From Betaproteobacteria bacterium (GTDB taxonomy: Bacteria; Pseudomonadota; Gammaproteobacteria; Burkholderiales; Burkholderiaceae_C): 44,579 nt of DNA. The DNA is taken from assembly GCA_009923505.1 (NCBI GenBank), contig RFTK01000012.1, positions 1 to 44,579 on the forward strand, in the 5' to 3' direction. Below, piece after piece: positions 1 through 9,931 of this stretch. The position numbers and the translations under genes were made by a program. The notes below the pieces were generated by a model, which had not been told where the DNA came from, did no database searches, and saw only the letters and a program-made list of their open reading frames with translations. Position 1 is the first letter of the stretch. Each line of letters begins with the position of its first letter.

Positions 1-541
1 GAAATTCATCGGCGAACAGCTGATGGCTGACTACACCCGCAAGGGCTTCATCCGCGGCCGCAGTGTGCGTCTGATGACGGTGAGCGTGCGTCCGGGCAAG
101 CCCAATGGTGCGGCCTCGAGTTTCTTCAGCGGCATGGTGCGTGAACCACTGGCCGGGGTTCGGGGTGCCTGTCCCGTGACCCCAGAAACCCCCGTGGCCC
201 TGGCCTCGCCGGGCAACACCATTGCCGGTCTGGTGCGCATTGGCCAGACCAGCGATGCCGAATGGGGCCCACGTACCGCCCTCAACATGCCAGCCCTGGT
301 CACCACCGTGGGCGAGATGGCGCAGGCCCTCGGCACGGTAGCGGGCAAGGCGGCCACCGACCTCATTGACTGGACGCCGGATGAAAACATTCGTCGTATC
401 GTCAAGACTTGGCCGGGCCGCGTGGAATCGGCGCGCGCACACGGCTTGGGTTTGGTGTCCGACCCGGATTTCGAAACCGTCATCCGCGACTACATCCGCG
501 AAAACCCGCACGCCATCAAAATAGCCTTGCCCCAAGGCTGA
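1..541 (+). CDS. denD: D-erythronate dehydrogenase-like SDR/epimerase family protein, C-terminal part (5' truncated by window edge)
   Basis: Frame open from the window edge to TGA at 539-541; C-terminal sequence (RGRSVRLMTVSVRPGKPNGAASSFFSGMVREPLAG...) resembles DenD-type NAD-dependent epimerase/dehydratase proteins. Confidence 0.75.
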   Translation, partial: KFIGEQLMADYTRKGFIRGRSVRLMTVSVRPGKPNGAASSFFSGMVREPLAGVRGACPVTPETPVALASPGNTIAGLVRIGQTSDAEWGPRTALNMPALVTTVGEMAQALGTVAGKAATDLIDWTPDENIRRIVKTWPGRVESARAHGLGLVSDPDFETVIRDYIRENPHAIKIALPQG

Positions 542-569
542 AGCTGGCCCGCTTGCGGCTAGAATTCAC

Positions 570-745
570 CCCGTCAGGAGAGAGTCGAAAGACCGCCGAA
601 GGCTGAACGCTCAGGCAAAAGGACTGACGCAATCGATTCTGTTGGAGAGAGACGCTGGTGCGCAAACACACGGCGTCCACCGAAGGGGCAAGACCGCACG
701 CCGTCGTGCGGTTGAATCTCTCAGGTAAAGCGGACAACAGGGTTC
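570..745 (+). promoter_or_regulatory. Tandem glycine riboswitch (two aptamers) upstream of gcvT
   Basis: Two copies of the glycine aptamer pattern: gtcaggagagag...gaacgctcaggcaaaaggac and ctgttggagagagac...gaatctctcaggtaaagcggacaacag, directly upstream of gcvTHP. Confidence 0.93.
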
Positions 746-786
746 CCGACGTTTCCTGTGAGACGTCGATAACCTTGGAGCCCTCC

Positions 787-1920
787 ATGTCTGATGCCTC
801 GTCTGCAAACGCCCCACTGCAGACCACCCCACTTCACGCACTGCACCTCGAATTGGGTGCGCGCATGGTGCCGTTTGCCGGCTACTCGATGCCGGTGCAA
901 TACCCCAGCGGCCTGATGGCCGAACACGTCCACACCCGCACCCAGGCCGGGCTGTTTGATGTCTCGCACATGGGGCAACTCACCCTCTCTGGCCCGCAGG
1001 CGGCACTGGCCTTCGAGAGCCTCATGCCAGTGGACGTGGTGGGCCTGGCGCCCGGGCGTCAACGCTATGGTTTGCTGCTCAATGAGGAGGGCGGCATCCT
1101 GGATGACCTGATGTTTGTGAACCGCGGCGACGACTTGTTCGTGGTGGTCAACGGCGCGTGCAAAGTGGCCGACCTGGCCCACCTGCAACAACGCATGGGC
1201 ACGCAATGCACGATCACGCCGCTGCCCGATCAGGCGTTGCTCGCGCTGCAAGGGCCGATGGCTGTGACGGCCCTGGCACGCCTGGTGCCCGGGGTTACGT
1301 CACTGGTGTTCATGACGGGCGACAGTTTTAACTGGGAGGGCGTTCCCCTCTTCATCACCCGCAGTGGTTACACCGGCGAGGACGGCTTTGAAATTTCCAT
1401 CGCGGCGACCCAGGCCGATGGGTTTGCCCGCGCCCTGCTGGCCCAGCCCGAGGTCTTGCCCGTGGGACTGGGCGCACGCAATTCGCTGCGCCTGGAGGCT
1501 GGCTTGTGTCTGTACGGGCAAGACCTCGACACCACCACGTCACCCGTGGAGGCCGGTCTCACCTGGGCCATCCAGAAGTCGCGCCGATCGGGGGGCGAAC
1601 GCGCTGGCGGATTTCCAGGCGCCGAGCGCGTGTTGCGCGAACTGACCCAGGGCCCCACGCGCTGTCGCGTGGGTCTGGTGGCGCAAGAACGCGTGCCCGT
1701 GCGCGAACACACCCCCCTGCACACACCGGATGGCACGTCTGTGGGCGAGGTCTGCAGTGGCCTGCTCGGCCCCACCTGCAACCAGCCCATTGCCATGGCG
1801 TATGTGCCTCGCGAACTCTCGGCCGCCGGGACCGTGTTGCACGCCCTGGTGCGCGGCAAGCCCGTACCCATGGTGGTGCAGGCCATGCCCTTCGTTCCCA
1901 CCCGCTACTACCGAGGCTGA
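787..1920 (+). CDS. gcvT: Glycine cleavage system aminomethyltransferase (T protein)
   Basis: Listed ORF opens at 658 inside the riboswitch; the likely start is ATG 787 (MSDASSANAPLQTTPLHALHLELGARMVPFAGYSMPVQY...) with GGAG at 777-780. Confidence 0.96.
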   Translation: MSDASSANAPLQTTPLHALHLELGARMVPFAGYSMPVQYPSGLMAEHVHTRTQAGLFDVSHMGQLTLSGPQAALAFESLMPVDVVGLAPGRQRYGLLLNEEGGILDDLMFVNRGDDLFVVVNGACKVADLAHLQQRMGTQCTITPLPDQALLALQGPMAVTALARLVPGVTSLVFMTGDSFNWEGVPLFITRSGYTGEDGFEISIAATQADGFARALLAQPEVLPVGLGARNSLRLEAGLCLYGQDLDTTTSPVEAGLTWAIQKSRRSGGERAGGFPGAERVLRELTQGPTRCRVGLVAQERVPVREHTPLHTPDGTSVGEVCSGLLGPTCNQPIAMAYVPRELSAAGTVLHALVRGKPVPMVVQAMPFVPTRYYRG

Positions 1921-1964
1921 TACGCTCGGTCATCCCCTGTCAATTTGTCTGAAAGGAAGCCACC

Positions 1965-2330
1965 ATGAGTCTCAAATACACCGCCGAACACGAATGGGTT
2001 CAATCCGGTGCCGACCACGTCACCGTGGGTATCACCCACCACGCCCAGGACGCTCTGGGTGATGTGGTGTTTGTCGAACTCCCCGAGGTGGGCAAGCATT
2101 TCAAGGCTGGCGATGTGGCCGGCGTGGTCGAGTCGGTGAAGGCGGCGGCCGACGTGTACATGCCACTGGGTGGCACCATCACCGAAGTGAACGAAGCCCT
2201 GCGCGACGACCCGGCCCTGGCCAACAGCGATCCGCTGGGTGCGGGCTGGTTCTTCAAGGTCCGTCTGGACAACGCCGCCGATGTCGACGGCCTGATGGAC
2301 GAAGCCGCCTACCAAGCCCTCACCGCCTGA
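1965..2330 (+). CDS. gcvH: Glycine cleavage system H protein
   Basis: 121 aa; lipoyl-lysine region [22 protein letters not shown]-type RBS. Confidence 0.97.
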   Translation: MSLKYTAEHEWVQSGADHVTVGITHHAQDALGDVVFVELPEVGKHFKAGDVAGVVESVKAAADVYMPLGGTITEVNEALRDDPALANSDPLGAGWFFKVRLDNAADVDGLMDEAAYQALTA

Positions 2331-2341
2331 AAGAGACCACC

Positions 2342-5236
2342 ATGCTGATGTCGAGCCTCACACCGCTGGGTGAACTGGAGAATGCCTGCGAGTTCGAATC
2401 CCGCCACATCGGTCTGACCGAGGCCGACCAGGCGCACATGCTGTCGGTCATCGGCGAGGCCTCGCGCCGCAGCCTGATCGAAGGCATCGTGCCCGCGAGC
2501 ATTGCACGCCGCCAGGGCATGCAACTGCCCGACCCCCTCACCGAGGCGCAGGCCCTGCAGGAGTTGCGCACGATTGCCGATCGCAACGTGCTGCTGAAAA
2601 GTTGTATTGGCCAGGGGTATTACGGCACCCACACCCCCGGGGTGATTCTGCGCAACATCCTGGAGAACCCGGCCTGGTACACGGCCTACACACCCTACCA
2701 GGCGGAGATCAGCCAGGGCCGGATGGAAGCCTTGGTGAATTTCCAGACCATGGTGTGTGATTTGACCGGCATGCCGATTGCCAACGCCTCCATGCTCGAT
2801 GAGGCCACGGCAGCGGCCGAGGCCATGACCCTGGCGCATCGCACCGTCAAAAGTGACAGCCAGGTGTTTCTGGTGGACCAGGACTGTCACCCGCAAACCA
2901 TCGAAGTGGTCCAGACGCGCGCGCGCCCCTTGGGCATCGAGGTGGTCGTGGGCGATGTGGTCGCCTTGCTTCCCCACCAGGCGTGTTTTGCAGCGCTGGT
3001 CCAGTACCCGGGCTCCACCGGCGCAGTGCACGACTGGGCGACACAGGCAGAGCAGCTGCATGATCAGCAAGCAGCCTTGTGCGTGGCGGCAGACCTGCTC
3101 GCCCTCACCCTGCTCACGCCGCCGGGCGAGTGGGGTGCCGATATCGTCATCGGCAGCACGCAACGACTGGGCATGCCCATGGGCTGTGGTGGCCCGCATG
3201 CCGCCTACCTGGCGTGTCGCGATGCCTACAAACGCTCCATGCCCGGCCGCCTGGTCGGGGTGAGCATCGATGCCCACGGTCAACCTGCCTACCGCCTGGC
3301 CTTGCAGACACGCGAACAGCACATTCGCCGCGAAAAAGCCACCTCCAATATCTGTACTGCCCAGGTGTTGCCTGCGGTGGTGGCCAGCATGTACGTGGTG
3401 TACCACGGGCCTCGTGGCTTGCAACGCATGGCCCAGCGTGTGGCGAGTTTCACCGCGCTGCTGGCGCGCGGATTGCGCGAACTGGGATTCGAACTGGTGC
3501 ATGGCACGGCCTTTGACACCGTGAGTGTGAAGACGTCAGACCGCACCGACGCCTTGCTGGCCCGCGCGCGAGACAACGGCTACAACCTGCGCCGTGTGAA
3601 CGCGGTGACGCTGGGCGTGTCGCTGGACGAAACCACCACACGCGCCGATCTGGAAGCTCTATGGGGCGTGTTTGCCGCCACGGATCAGCCCTTGCCACAA
3701 GTGGCCAGCGCAGAAGCCGGCATTGACACGCTGCTGCCTTCGACGCTGCGCCGACACAGCGCCTACCTCACCCATCCGGTCTTCAACTCGTACCACAGCG
3801 AGACCGGCATGCTGCGCTACATCCGCGCCCTGAGCGACAAAGACCTCGCCTTAGACCGCAGCATGATCCCGCTGGGCAGTTGCACCATGAAGCTCAACGC
3901 CACCAGCGAGATGATTCCCATCACCTGGCCAGCGTTTGCCCAGCCGCATCCGTTTGCACCCGCCGACCAGCTGGAGGGCTATCGCCTGCTCGACGAGCAA
4001 TTGCGTCAGTGGCTCTGCCAGGCCACCGGCTATGCCGGCATCAGCCTGCAACCCAACGCCGGCAGCCAGGGCGAGTACGCAGGTCTCCTGGCCATCATGG
4101 CCTACCATGCGGCGCGCGGCGACAGCCATCGCAAGGTCTGCCTCATCCCCTCCTCAGCGCACGGCACCAACCCGGCCAGTGCGCAAATGGTGGGCATGGA
4201 GGTGGTGGTCACCGCCTGCGATGAGCAAGGCAACGTCGACCTGGTCGACCTGCAAGCCAAATGCGAGCAGCACAGCGATCGACTCGCCGCGGTGATGATC
4301 ACCTACCCCAGCACGCATGGTGTGTTTGAGACGCAGGTGAAGGACTTGTGTGCACTGGTGCACCGCCACGGTGGGCGCGTCTATGTGGACGGCGCCAACA
4401 TGAATGCGCTGGTGGGCGTGGCTGCGCCGGGTGAGTTTGGCGGTGATGTCAGCCACCTCAACTTGCACAAGACCTTTTGCATCCCCCACGGGGGTGGCGG
4501 GCCTGGCGTCGGCCCGGTGTGTGTGGTCGACGATCTGGTGCCCTATCTGCCCGGCCATGCCACGGCTGGCGTGCCGGTGAACGGGGTGGGCGCCGTGTCA
4601 GCCGCACCGCTGGGCAATGCGGCCGTGCTGCCCATCAGCTGGATGTACTGCCGCATGATGGGCGCCGACGGCTTGCGCCACGCCACCGAGGCCGCCATAC
4701 TGGCCGCCAACTACATCAGCGTGCGGTTGCGCGACCACTACCCGACGCTGTACACCAGCGACAACGGCCGTGTGGCGCACGAATGCATTCTGGATCTGCG
4801 CCCCTTGAAGGACAGCAGCGGCATCAGCGCCGAAGATGTGGCCAAACGCTTGATGGACTATGGCTTCCATGCCCCCACGCTCAGCTTCCCCGTCGCGGGT
4901 ACACTGATGGTGGAACCCACCGAGAGCGAAACGCTGCAGGAACTCGATCGCTTCATTGATGCGATGATCGCCATCCGTGAAGAAATTCGCCGGGTGGAAG
5001 ACGGCACCTGGCCGCGCGAGGACAACCCACTCAAGCATGCCCCCCACACGGCAGCGGCCGTGCTCAGCGACGGGTGGTCGCATGCCTACTCGCGCGAACT
5101 GGGGGCATTTCCGTTGGCCTCACTCAAGCGGCAAAAGTACTGGCCGACCGTGGGCCGAGTGGACAACGTACACGGTGACCGCAACCTGTTTTGCAGTTGC
5201 GTGCCTCTCTCGGCCTGGGAAGAAGCGTCCGCCTGA
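2342..5236 (+). CDS. gcvP: Glycine dehydrogenase (decarboxylating), P protein
   Basis: 964 aa; conserved [21 protein letters not shown] and PLP-lysine region [16 protein letters not shown]. Confidence 0.98.
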   Translation: MLMSSLTPLGELENACEFESRHIGLTEADQAHMLSVIGEASRRSLIEGIVPASIARRQGMQLPDPLTEAQALQELRTIADRNVLLKSCIGQGYYGTHTPGVILRNILENPAWYTAYTPYQAEISQGRMEALVNFQTMVCDLTGMPIANASMLDEATAAAEAMTLAHRTVKSDSQVFLVDQDCHPQTIEVVQTRARPLGIEVVVGDVVALLPHQACFAALVQYPGSTGAVHDWATQAEQLHDQQAALCVAADLLALTLLTPPGEWGADIVIGSTQRLGMPMGCGGPHAAYLACRDAYKRSMPGRLVGVSIDAHGQPAYRLALQTREQHIRREKATSNICTAQVLPAVVASMYVVYHGPRGLQRMAQRVASFTALLARGLRELGFELVHGTAFDTVSVKTSDRTDALLARARDNGYNLRRVNAVTLGVSLDETTTRADLEALWGVFAATDQPLPQVASAEAGIDTLLPSTLRRHSAYLTHPVFNSYHSETGMLRYIRALSDKDLALDRSMIPLGSCTMKLNATSEMIPITWPAFAQPHPFAPADQLEGYRLLDEQLRQWLCQATGYAGISLQPNAGSQGEYAGLLAIMAYHAARGDSHRKVCLIPSSAHGTNPASAQMVGMEVVVTACDEQGNVDLVDLQAKCEQHSDRLAAVMITYPSTHGVFETQVKDLCALVHRHGGRVYVDGANMNALVGVAAPGEFGGDVSHLNLHKTFCIPHGGGGPGVGPVCVVDDLVPYLPGHATAGVPVNGVGAVSAAPLGNAAVLPISWMYCRMMGADGLRHATEAAILAANYISVRLRDHYPTLYTSDNGRVAHECILDLRPLKDSSGISAEDVAKRLMDYGFHAPTLSFPVAGTLMVEPTESETLQELDRFIDAMIAIREEIRRVEDGTWPREDNPLKHAPHTAAAVLSDGWSHAYSRELGAFPLASLKRQKYWPTVGRVDNVHGDRNLFCSCVPLSAWEEASA

Positions 5237-5328
5237 CCTGTTGAACCCTCGCATGCGAGACTCGCGTGCAAGGGCTTCTGAACCCAGACAATCGACCGAG
5301 CGTTTGTCCGGCTGGGCGGTGACGGGCC

Positions 5329-6525
5329 TCAGCCCTTCAGGGCACGACCCAGGCGCGCAATCCCCTCTTCGATTTTTGCCACATCCGCCGTCGCAAAACT
5401 CAAACGCAAGGTGCTGGCGTCGGGGTTGTCGGCATAAAAAGGCGCACCCGGCACGAAGGCCACGCCTTGCTCGATGGCCCGTTTGGCCAACTCACCGCCA
5501 TCACGAACGGCACCTCCTGCGCCCGTGAGACGGGCCCAGAAGAACAAGCCGCCTTGGGGTTGATCGAAGGCCAGCGCGTCGCCCAGGTGTTGTCGCAGAG
5601 CGGCGCCCATGGTGCTGGCACGTTCGGCGTACACACGCCGCACCTCGGCCAGGGTGTTGGGCATGCGGCCAGACTGCAGGTATTGCGACGCGGTCGCCTG
5701 TGCAAAGGTGGAGGTGTGCGCATCGCTGAACTGCTTGCACATGGTGGCGCGTGACAGAATGGCTGGCGGCGCAATCAACCAGCCCACGCGCAAGCCGGGG
5801 CTCAGCACCTTGCTCATGCTGCCGCAATATGCCAGCCAATCGCGGCTGCCGGGCACCTCGTGGCTCAGCGAGAGCAGGGTAGGCGGCGGCGCGTCACCAA
5901 AATACAGGTCGCCGTAGGGGTCATCCTCGATCACCAGGGTCTGCGTCTTCACCGCCAGTTCTAGCACCCGGCGACGACGCGCCAGGCTGAGCATGCTGCC
6001 ACTGGGATTGCCAAAGGTGGGAACCAGGTAGACCAACTTGGGGCGATGCTCAACGATCATGCGCTCGAGTGCCTCCACGTCCACGCCGTGCGCATCCACC
6101 GGCACGCCCAGCACACGGGGGCCGTAGAGTCGAAAACATTGAATGGTGGCCAGGAAGGTGGGGGCTTCGACCAGCGCCACATCGCCCGGGTCCAGCATGA
6201 CCTTGGCCAACAAATCCAGCGCTTGCTGGCTGCCGGTGGTGACGATCAGGCCATCGCTGGAAAGATCACGCACCCCCTTGCCGGCCATGAAGTGCGCCAG
6301 CTGTTCACGCAAGGGGTTGTAGCCCTCGGTGGCACCGTATTGCAGCGAGGGACCCGCCTCGAGGTCCAGGGCGCGCGCGCTGGCCTGACGTATGCCGTCG
6401 ACATCGAACATGGCGCTGTCCGGAAAACCGCCGGCAAAGCTGATGATGCCGGGTTTGCCCAGGAGCTTGAAGAGCTCGCGGATGGCGGAAGTTTCAACAT
6501 TGTTCAGGCGTTGGGCAAACTGCAT
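5329..6525 (-). CDS. PLP-dependent class I/II aminotransferase (2-aminoadipate transaminase/LysN-like)
   Basis: Start taken at MQFAQRLNNVETSAIRELF behind an AGAGATCACC leader; conserved SFAGGFPD, SGS.LSLARR and YCGSMSKVLSPGLRVGW. Confidence 0.88.
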   Translation of the reverse strand: MQFAQRLNNVETSAIRELFKLLGKPGIISFAGGFPDSAMFDVDGIRQASARALDLEAGPSLQYGATEGYNPLREQLAHFMAGKGVRDLSSDGLIVTTGSQQALDLLAKVMLDPGDVALVEAPTFLATIQCFRLYGPRVLGVPVDAHGVDVEALERMIVEHRPKLVYLVPTFGNPSGSMLSLARRRRVLELAVKTQTLVIEDDPYGDLYFGDAPPPTLLSLSHEVPGSRDWLAYCGSMSKVLSPGLRVGWLIAPPAILSRATMCKQFSDAHTSTFAQATASQYLQSGRMPNTLAEVRRVYAERASTMGAALRQHLGDALAFDQPQGGLFFWARLTGAGGAVRDGGELAKRAIEQGVAFVPGAPFYADNPDASTLRLSFATADVAKIEEGIARLGRALKG

Positions 6526-6681
6526 GGTGATCTCTTGCGGTTCTTTGGTTCGCGCCACCCTCTTGAGCCGTCATGCAACGCAGGCGGGCGGACAAAGTTC
6601 ATGGAAATTGCCGCCATTGTAGGCGTCGGGCCTGCTCGGCACGCGGATAATTCGCGCTGCACCACCCCCTCGCGGACGCCC

Positions 6682-7320
6682 ATGACACCCCAGAAGATTC
6701 ACACCTTTTTCGATACCTTGGCACGCGCCAACCCACATCCAGTGACCGAGCTGGCCTACACCAGTGTGTTCGAGTTGCTGGCCGCGGTGCTGCTGTCTGC
6801 GCAAGCCACCGACGTGGGCGTGAACAAGGCCACCCGGCGCCTGTTCCCCGTGGCCAACACGCCCGCCCGCGTCCTGGCGTTGGGGCAAGACGGATTGGAG
6901 TCGTACATCCGCACCATCGGTCTGTACCGCAGCAAAGCCAAGCACCTGCTTGAGACCTGTCGCATCCTGGTGGAGCAGCATGGCGGCGAGGTGCCGCGTT
7001 CGCGCGAAGCCCTGGAGGACTTGCCGGGGGTGGGGCGCAAAACGGCCAATGTGGTGCTGAATGTCGCCTTTGGCGAGCCCACCATGGCAGTGGACACGCA
7101 TATCTTCCGCGTCAGCAACCGCACCGGCCTGGCACCAGGCGCCACACCCTTGGCCGTGGAGTTGAAGCTATTGAAACGCGTGCCCGAGCCGTTTCGGGTG
7201 CATGCCCACCATTGGCTGATTCTGCATGGACGTTATGTCTGTCAGGCGCGAAAGCCGCAGTGCTGGCAGTGCCAGGTAGCGGCCTGCTGCGACTACAAAC
7301 ACAAGACAACGGCGCCCTGA
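6682..7320 (+). CDS. nth: Endonuclease III
   Basis: HhH-GPD motif LPGVGRKTANVVLN, AVDTHIFRVSNR, and C-x6-C-x2-C-x5-C Fe-S motif (CQARKPQCWQCQVAACC). True start is ATG 6682 inside the longer listed ORF. Confidence 0.96.
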   Translation: MTPQKIHTFFDTLARANPHPVTELAYTSVFELLAAVLLSAQATDVGVNKATRRLFPVANTPARVLALGQDGLESYIRTIGLYRSKAKHLLETCRILVEQHGGEVPRSREALEDLPGVGRKTANVVLNVAFGEPTMAVDTHIFRVSNRTGLAPGATPLAVELKLLKRVPEPFRVHAHHWLILHGRYVCQARKPQCWQCQVAACCDYKHKTTAP

Positions 7321-7334
7321 AGCGCCGCTGTCTT
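7303..7334. terminator. Bidirectional hairpin terminator between convergent nth and the DUF2783 gene
   Basis: AAGACAACGGCGC-CCTGAA-GCGCCGCTGTCTT: 13-bp stem with one mismatch; overlaps the nth stop codon. Confidence 0.6.
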
Positions 7335-7358
7335 GATCAAACCGCACTCAAACCAGAA

Positions 7359-7589
7359 TCAGGTGACGTCTTCGCGAGCGGTGGCGATGAGCGCCTTGAG
7401 TTGCCCCACATCCCCCACCTGATTGGCCAGCAGCAGGATGAGCCGTGCATTGAGCAGATGGCTTTGGTCCTCGGTCAGGCCTTGGTGGGCATCCATCAGG
7501 CACTCGTAAAACTCATCGCTGGCCGCTGGATCAGCGGCCGGTGCCTGACCGGGGAAATGCAGGTGGGGTGATAGTTTGAGCTCAGACAT
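7359..7589 (-). CDS. DUF2783 family small protein
   Basis: From MSELKLSPHLHF...; core EFYECLMDAHQGLTEDQSHLLNARLILLLANQVGD matches the recalled DUF2783 pattern. Confidence 0.75.
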   Translation of the reverse strand: MSELKLSPHLHFPGQAPAADPAASDEFYECLMDAHQGLTEDQSHLLNARLILLLANQVGDVGQLKALIATAREDVT

Positions 7590-7636
7590 GACACCTCGAG
7601 ACATCCAGTGCGATCAACGGGTTCCAGGGCCGACAC

Positions 7637-8629
7637 TCAGTCGGCGTAGATACCGGCCTTCTGGATCACAGGACCCCATTTCTTGATCTCGGCTTCGAGA
7701 TGGGTCTTGAGACCTTGCGGGGTGATCTTGTCCATCGGCGGCACATCCGAGCTCAGCTCCGTCAGACGCTGCTTGACCGTGGGGTCCTGCACCGCAGCAC
7801 GCAAGGCGGCCACCAACTTGTCGATGACTGCGGGCGGCGTGCCCTTGGGTGCATACATGCCGTGCCACACCTTGACTTCAAAGCCCTTGAGTCCTTGTTC
7901 GTCCAGGGTGGGCAGGTTGGGCAACGCCTGCAAGCGGGTGAGCGTGGTGGCGCCAAAGGCCTTGACGCGTCCCTCGCGAATCATGGGGACGGTCTGCGTG
8001 GTCTGGTCACACAGCAAGTCGACCTGTCCTCCCAACAAATCGTTCATCGCCGGGCCCGTGCCCTTGTAGGGAATGGTCTGCAAATCCACGCCAATCTGGC
8101 TGGTGAAGAGCAGGCCGCACAGGTGAGACACGGCACCCAGTCCCGCATTGGCCAGCGACACCTTGTCCTTGTTGGCTTTGATGTAGGCCAGCAGCTCCGA
8201 GTAGTTGTTGGCGGGGAAGTCCTTGCGCGCCAGCAGGGTCATGGGCACATCCACCACCTGACCGATGTATTCGAAATCCTTGAGCGGATCAAAGCTGAGT
8301 TTTTTGTACAACGCGGGGGCGGTGGACATGCCCATGTGGTGGATGAAGATCGTGTAGCCGTTGGGGGCGGCACGTGCCACGCGTTGTGCCGCGATGGTAC
8401 CTCCAGCACCCACCGTGTTTTCAACCAGCACGGACTGACCCAGGGCGCGTCCCATGGGGATGGCCAGCATGCGGGCCACCACATCGGTGGGACCCCCAGC
8501 GGCAAAGGGCACCACCAGGGCGATGGGTTTGTCCGGGAACGCGGTTTGCGCGGTGGCCTGCAGGCCGGCGCACAGGCCCACCACGGCCAGGGCGCTTCGC
8601 AGGGTCCAGTTTTTTAATGTCTTACGCAT
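7637..8629 (-). CDS. Bug-family tripartite tricarboxylate transporter substrate-binding protein (TctC-like)
   Basis: Signal peptide MRKTLKNWTLRSALAVVGLCAGLQATAQ followed by FPDKPIALVVPFAAGGPTDVVARMLA. Confidence 0.93.
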   Translation of the reverse strand: MRKTLKNWTLRSALAVVGLCAGLQATAQTAFPDKPIALVVPFAAGGPTDVVARMLAIPMGRALGQSVLVENTVGAGGTIAAQRVARAAPNGYTIFIHHMGMSTAPALYKKLSFDPLKDFEYIGQVVDVPMTLLARKDFPANNYSELLAYIKANKDKVSLANAGLGAVSHLCGLLFTSQIGVDLQTIPYKGTGPAMNDLLGGQVDLLCDQTTQTVPMIREGRVKAFGATTLTRLQALPNLPTLDEQGLKGFEVKVWHGMYAPKGTPPAVIDKLVAALRAAVQDPTVKQRLTELSSDVPPMDKITPQGLKTHLEAEIKKWGPVIQKAGIYAD

Positions 8630-8732
8630 CGGATGATTCCTCCAGTGATAGGTGATCGGCTGCGCGTGTGCCTGTGGCGTCAACGCGTTGCCCCGCATTG
8701 TCGTGCAAAAGTCGTCGAACCCACGATATCCC

Positions 8733-9920
8733 TCAAATTGTTGAGGGCGTAGGGCTGTTGAGCAGGGAGATGCGTTGCTCGTCCCATCCGATTTCGCGCA
8801 GCAGGGCCGCGGTGTGCTCGCCCACGGCCGGGATGGGGTCCATGCGCGCCTCGAACGCCGTGTTGCGACCGGGTGGCAGCAGCGCGGGCACTGGTCCTGC
8901 GGGCGTTTGGATATCGCGCCAGCGATCCCGCGCCCGCAATTGGGGATGCGCCCACAAGCCAGCCATGTCGTTCATGCGGGCGTTGGCTATCTGCGCCTGC
9001 TCCAGACGATCGACCACTTGCTGGGTCGTCAAGTCAGAGAAAGCCTGGGCAATCAAGGCCTTGAGTTGATCGCGGTGTTCATGGCGGTGCTTGTTGCTGT
9101 CAAACCGGGGGTCCAACGTCAAGGCGGGTTGCAACAACACCTGCTCACAAAACACTTTCCACTCGCGCTCGTTTTGCAAGCCCAGCATGACCGTGCCACC
9201 ATCGCCAGCCGGAAAGGGGCCGTAGGGATAGATGCTCGCATGCGAGGCGGCTGCCCGTACCGGTGCAGCAGCACCGTCAAAGGCGTAGTACATCGGAAAA
9301 CTCATCCACTCGGCCAATGACTCGAGCATGGACACATCGATGTGACTGCCCTCCCCCGTGGTCTGTCGCAACAGCAGGGCCGAGAGAATGTTGGTGTAGG
9401 CATACATGCCCGCGGCGATATCGGCCACCGAGATGCCGGCTTTGCTGGGCGCCTCGGGTGTACCCGTCACGGACAGAAACCCGGCCTCGCTTTGAATCAA
9501 GAGGTCGTAGGCTTTCTTGTCGCGGTAGGGGCCATCGTCTCCATAGCCGGAGATGTCGCACACGATCAAGCGCGGAAACTCTGCATGCAAAGTTTCAAAC
9601 GACAATCCCATGCGGGCTGCCGCACCGGGTGCCAGGTTTTGCACCAGCACATCGGCCCGCGACAACAGGGCTCGCAAGGCCTCTTGCGCCAGCGCTTGCT
9701 TCAGGTCCAGCGCCAAGCTTTCCTTGGAGCGGTTGGTCCACACAAAATGCGACGACTGCCCCTTCACCCGTGCGTCATAGGCGCGGGCAAAGTCGCCCAC
9801 ACCGGGCCGTTCAATCTTGATGACCCGAGCACCCAAGTCGGCGAGTTGCCGGGTGCAAAAGGGCGCTGCGATCGCGTGCTCCAGGGACACGACGGTGATG
9901 CCGTCCAACGGGCGAGGCAT
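8733..9920 (-). CDS. CaiB/BaiF (family III) CoA-transferase
   Basis: N-terminus LDGITVVSLEHAIAAPFCTRQLADLGARVIKIERPGVGDFAR and Asp-containing DISGYGDDGPYRDKKAYDLLIQSEAG. Confidence 0.94.
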   Translation of the reverse strand: MPRPLDGITVVSLEHAIAAPFCTRQLADLGARVIKIERPGVGDFARAYDARVKGQSSHFVWTNRSKESLALDLKQALAQEALRALLSRADVLVQNLAPGAAARMGLSFETLHAEFPRLIVCDISGYGDDGPYRDKKAYDLLIQSEAGFLSVTGTPEAPSKAGISVADIAAGMYAYTNILSALLLRQTTGEGSHIDVSMLESLAEWMSFPMYYAFDGAAAPVRAAASHASIYPYGPFPAGDGGTVMLGLQNEREWKVFCEQVLLQPALTLDPRFDSNKHRHEHRDQLKALIAQAFSDLTTQQVVDRLEQAQIANARMNDMAGLWAHPQLRARDRWRDIQTPAGPVPALLPPGRNTAFEARMDPIPAVGEHTAALLREIGWDEQRISLLNSPTPSTI

Positions 9921-9931
9921 GGTGTGTCCCT

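Noticed and set aside
658-786. N-terminal extension of gcvT
   Set aside because: Lies in the second glycine aptamer and hairpin; not coding.
2309-3502. 397-aa minus-strand ORF inside gcvP
   Set aside because: Shadow ORF of GC-rich coding DNA; gcvP is unambiguous in this region.
6046-6681. 5' half of the 424-aa ORF containing nth
   Set aside because: The extension is antisense to the aminotransferase; nth starts at ATG 6682.
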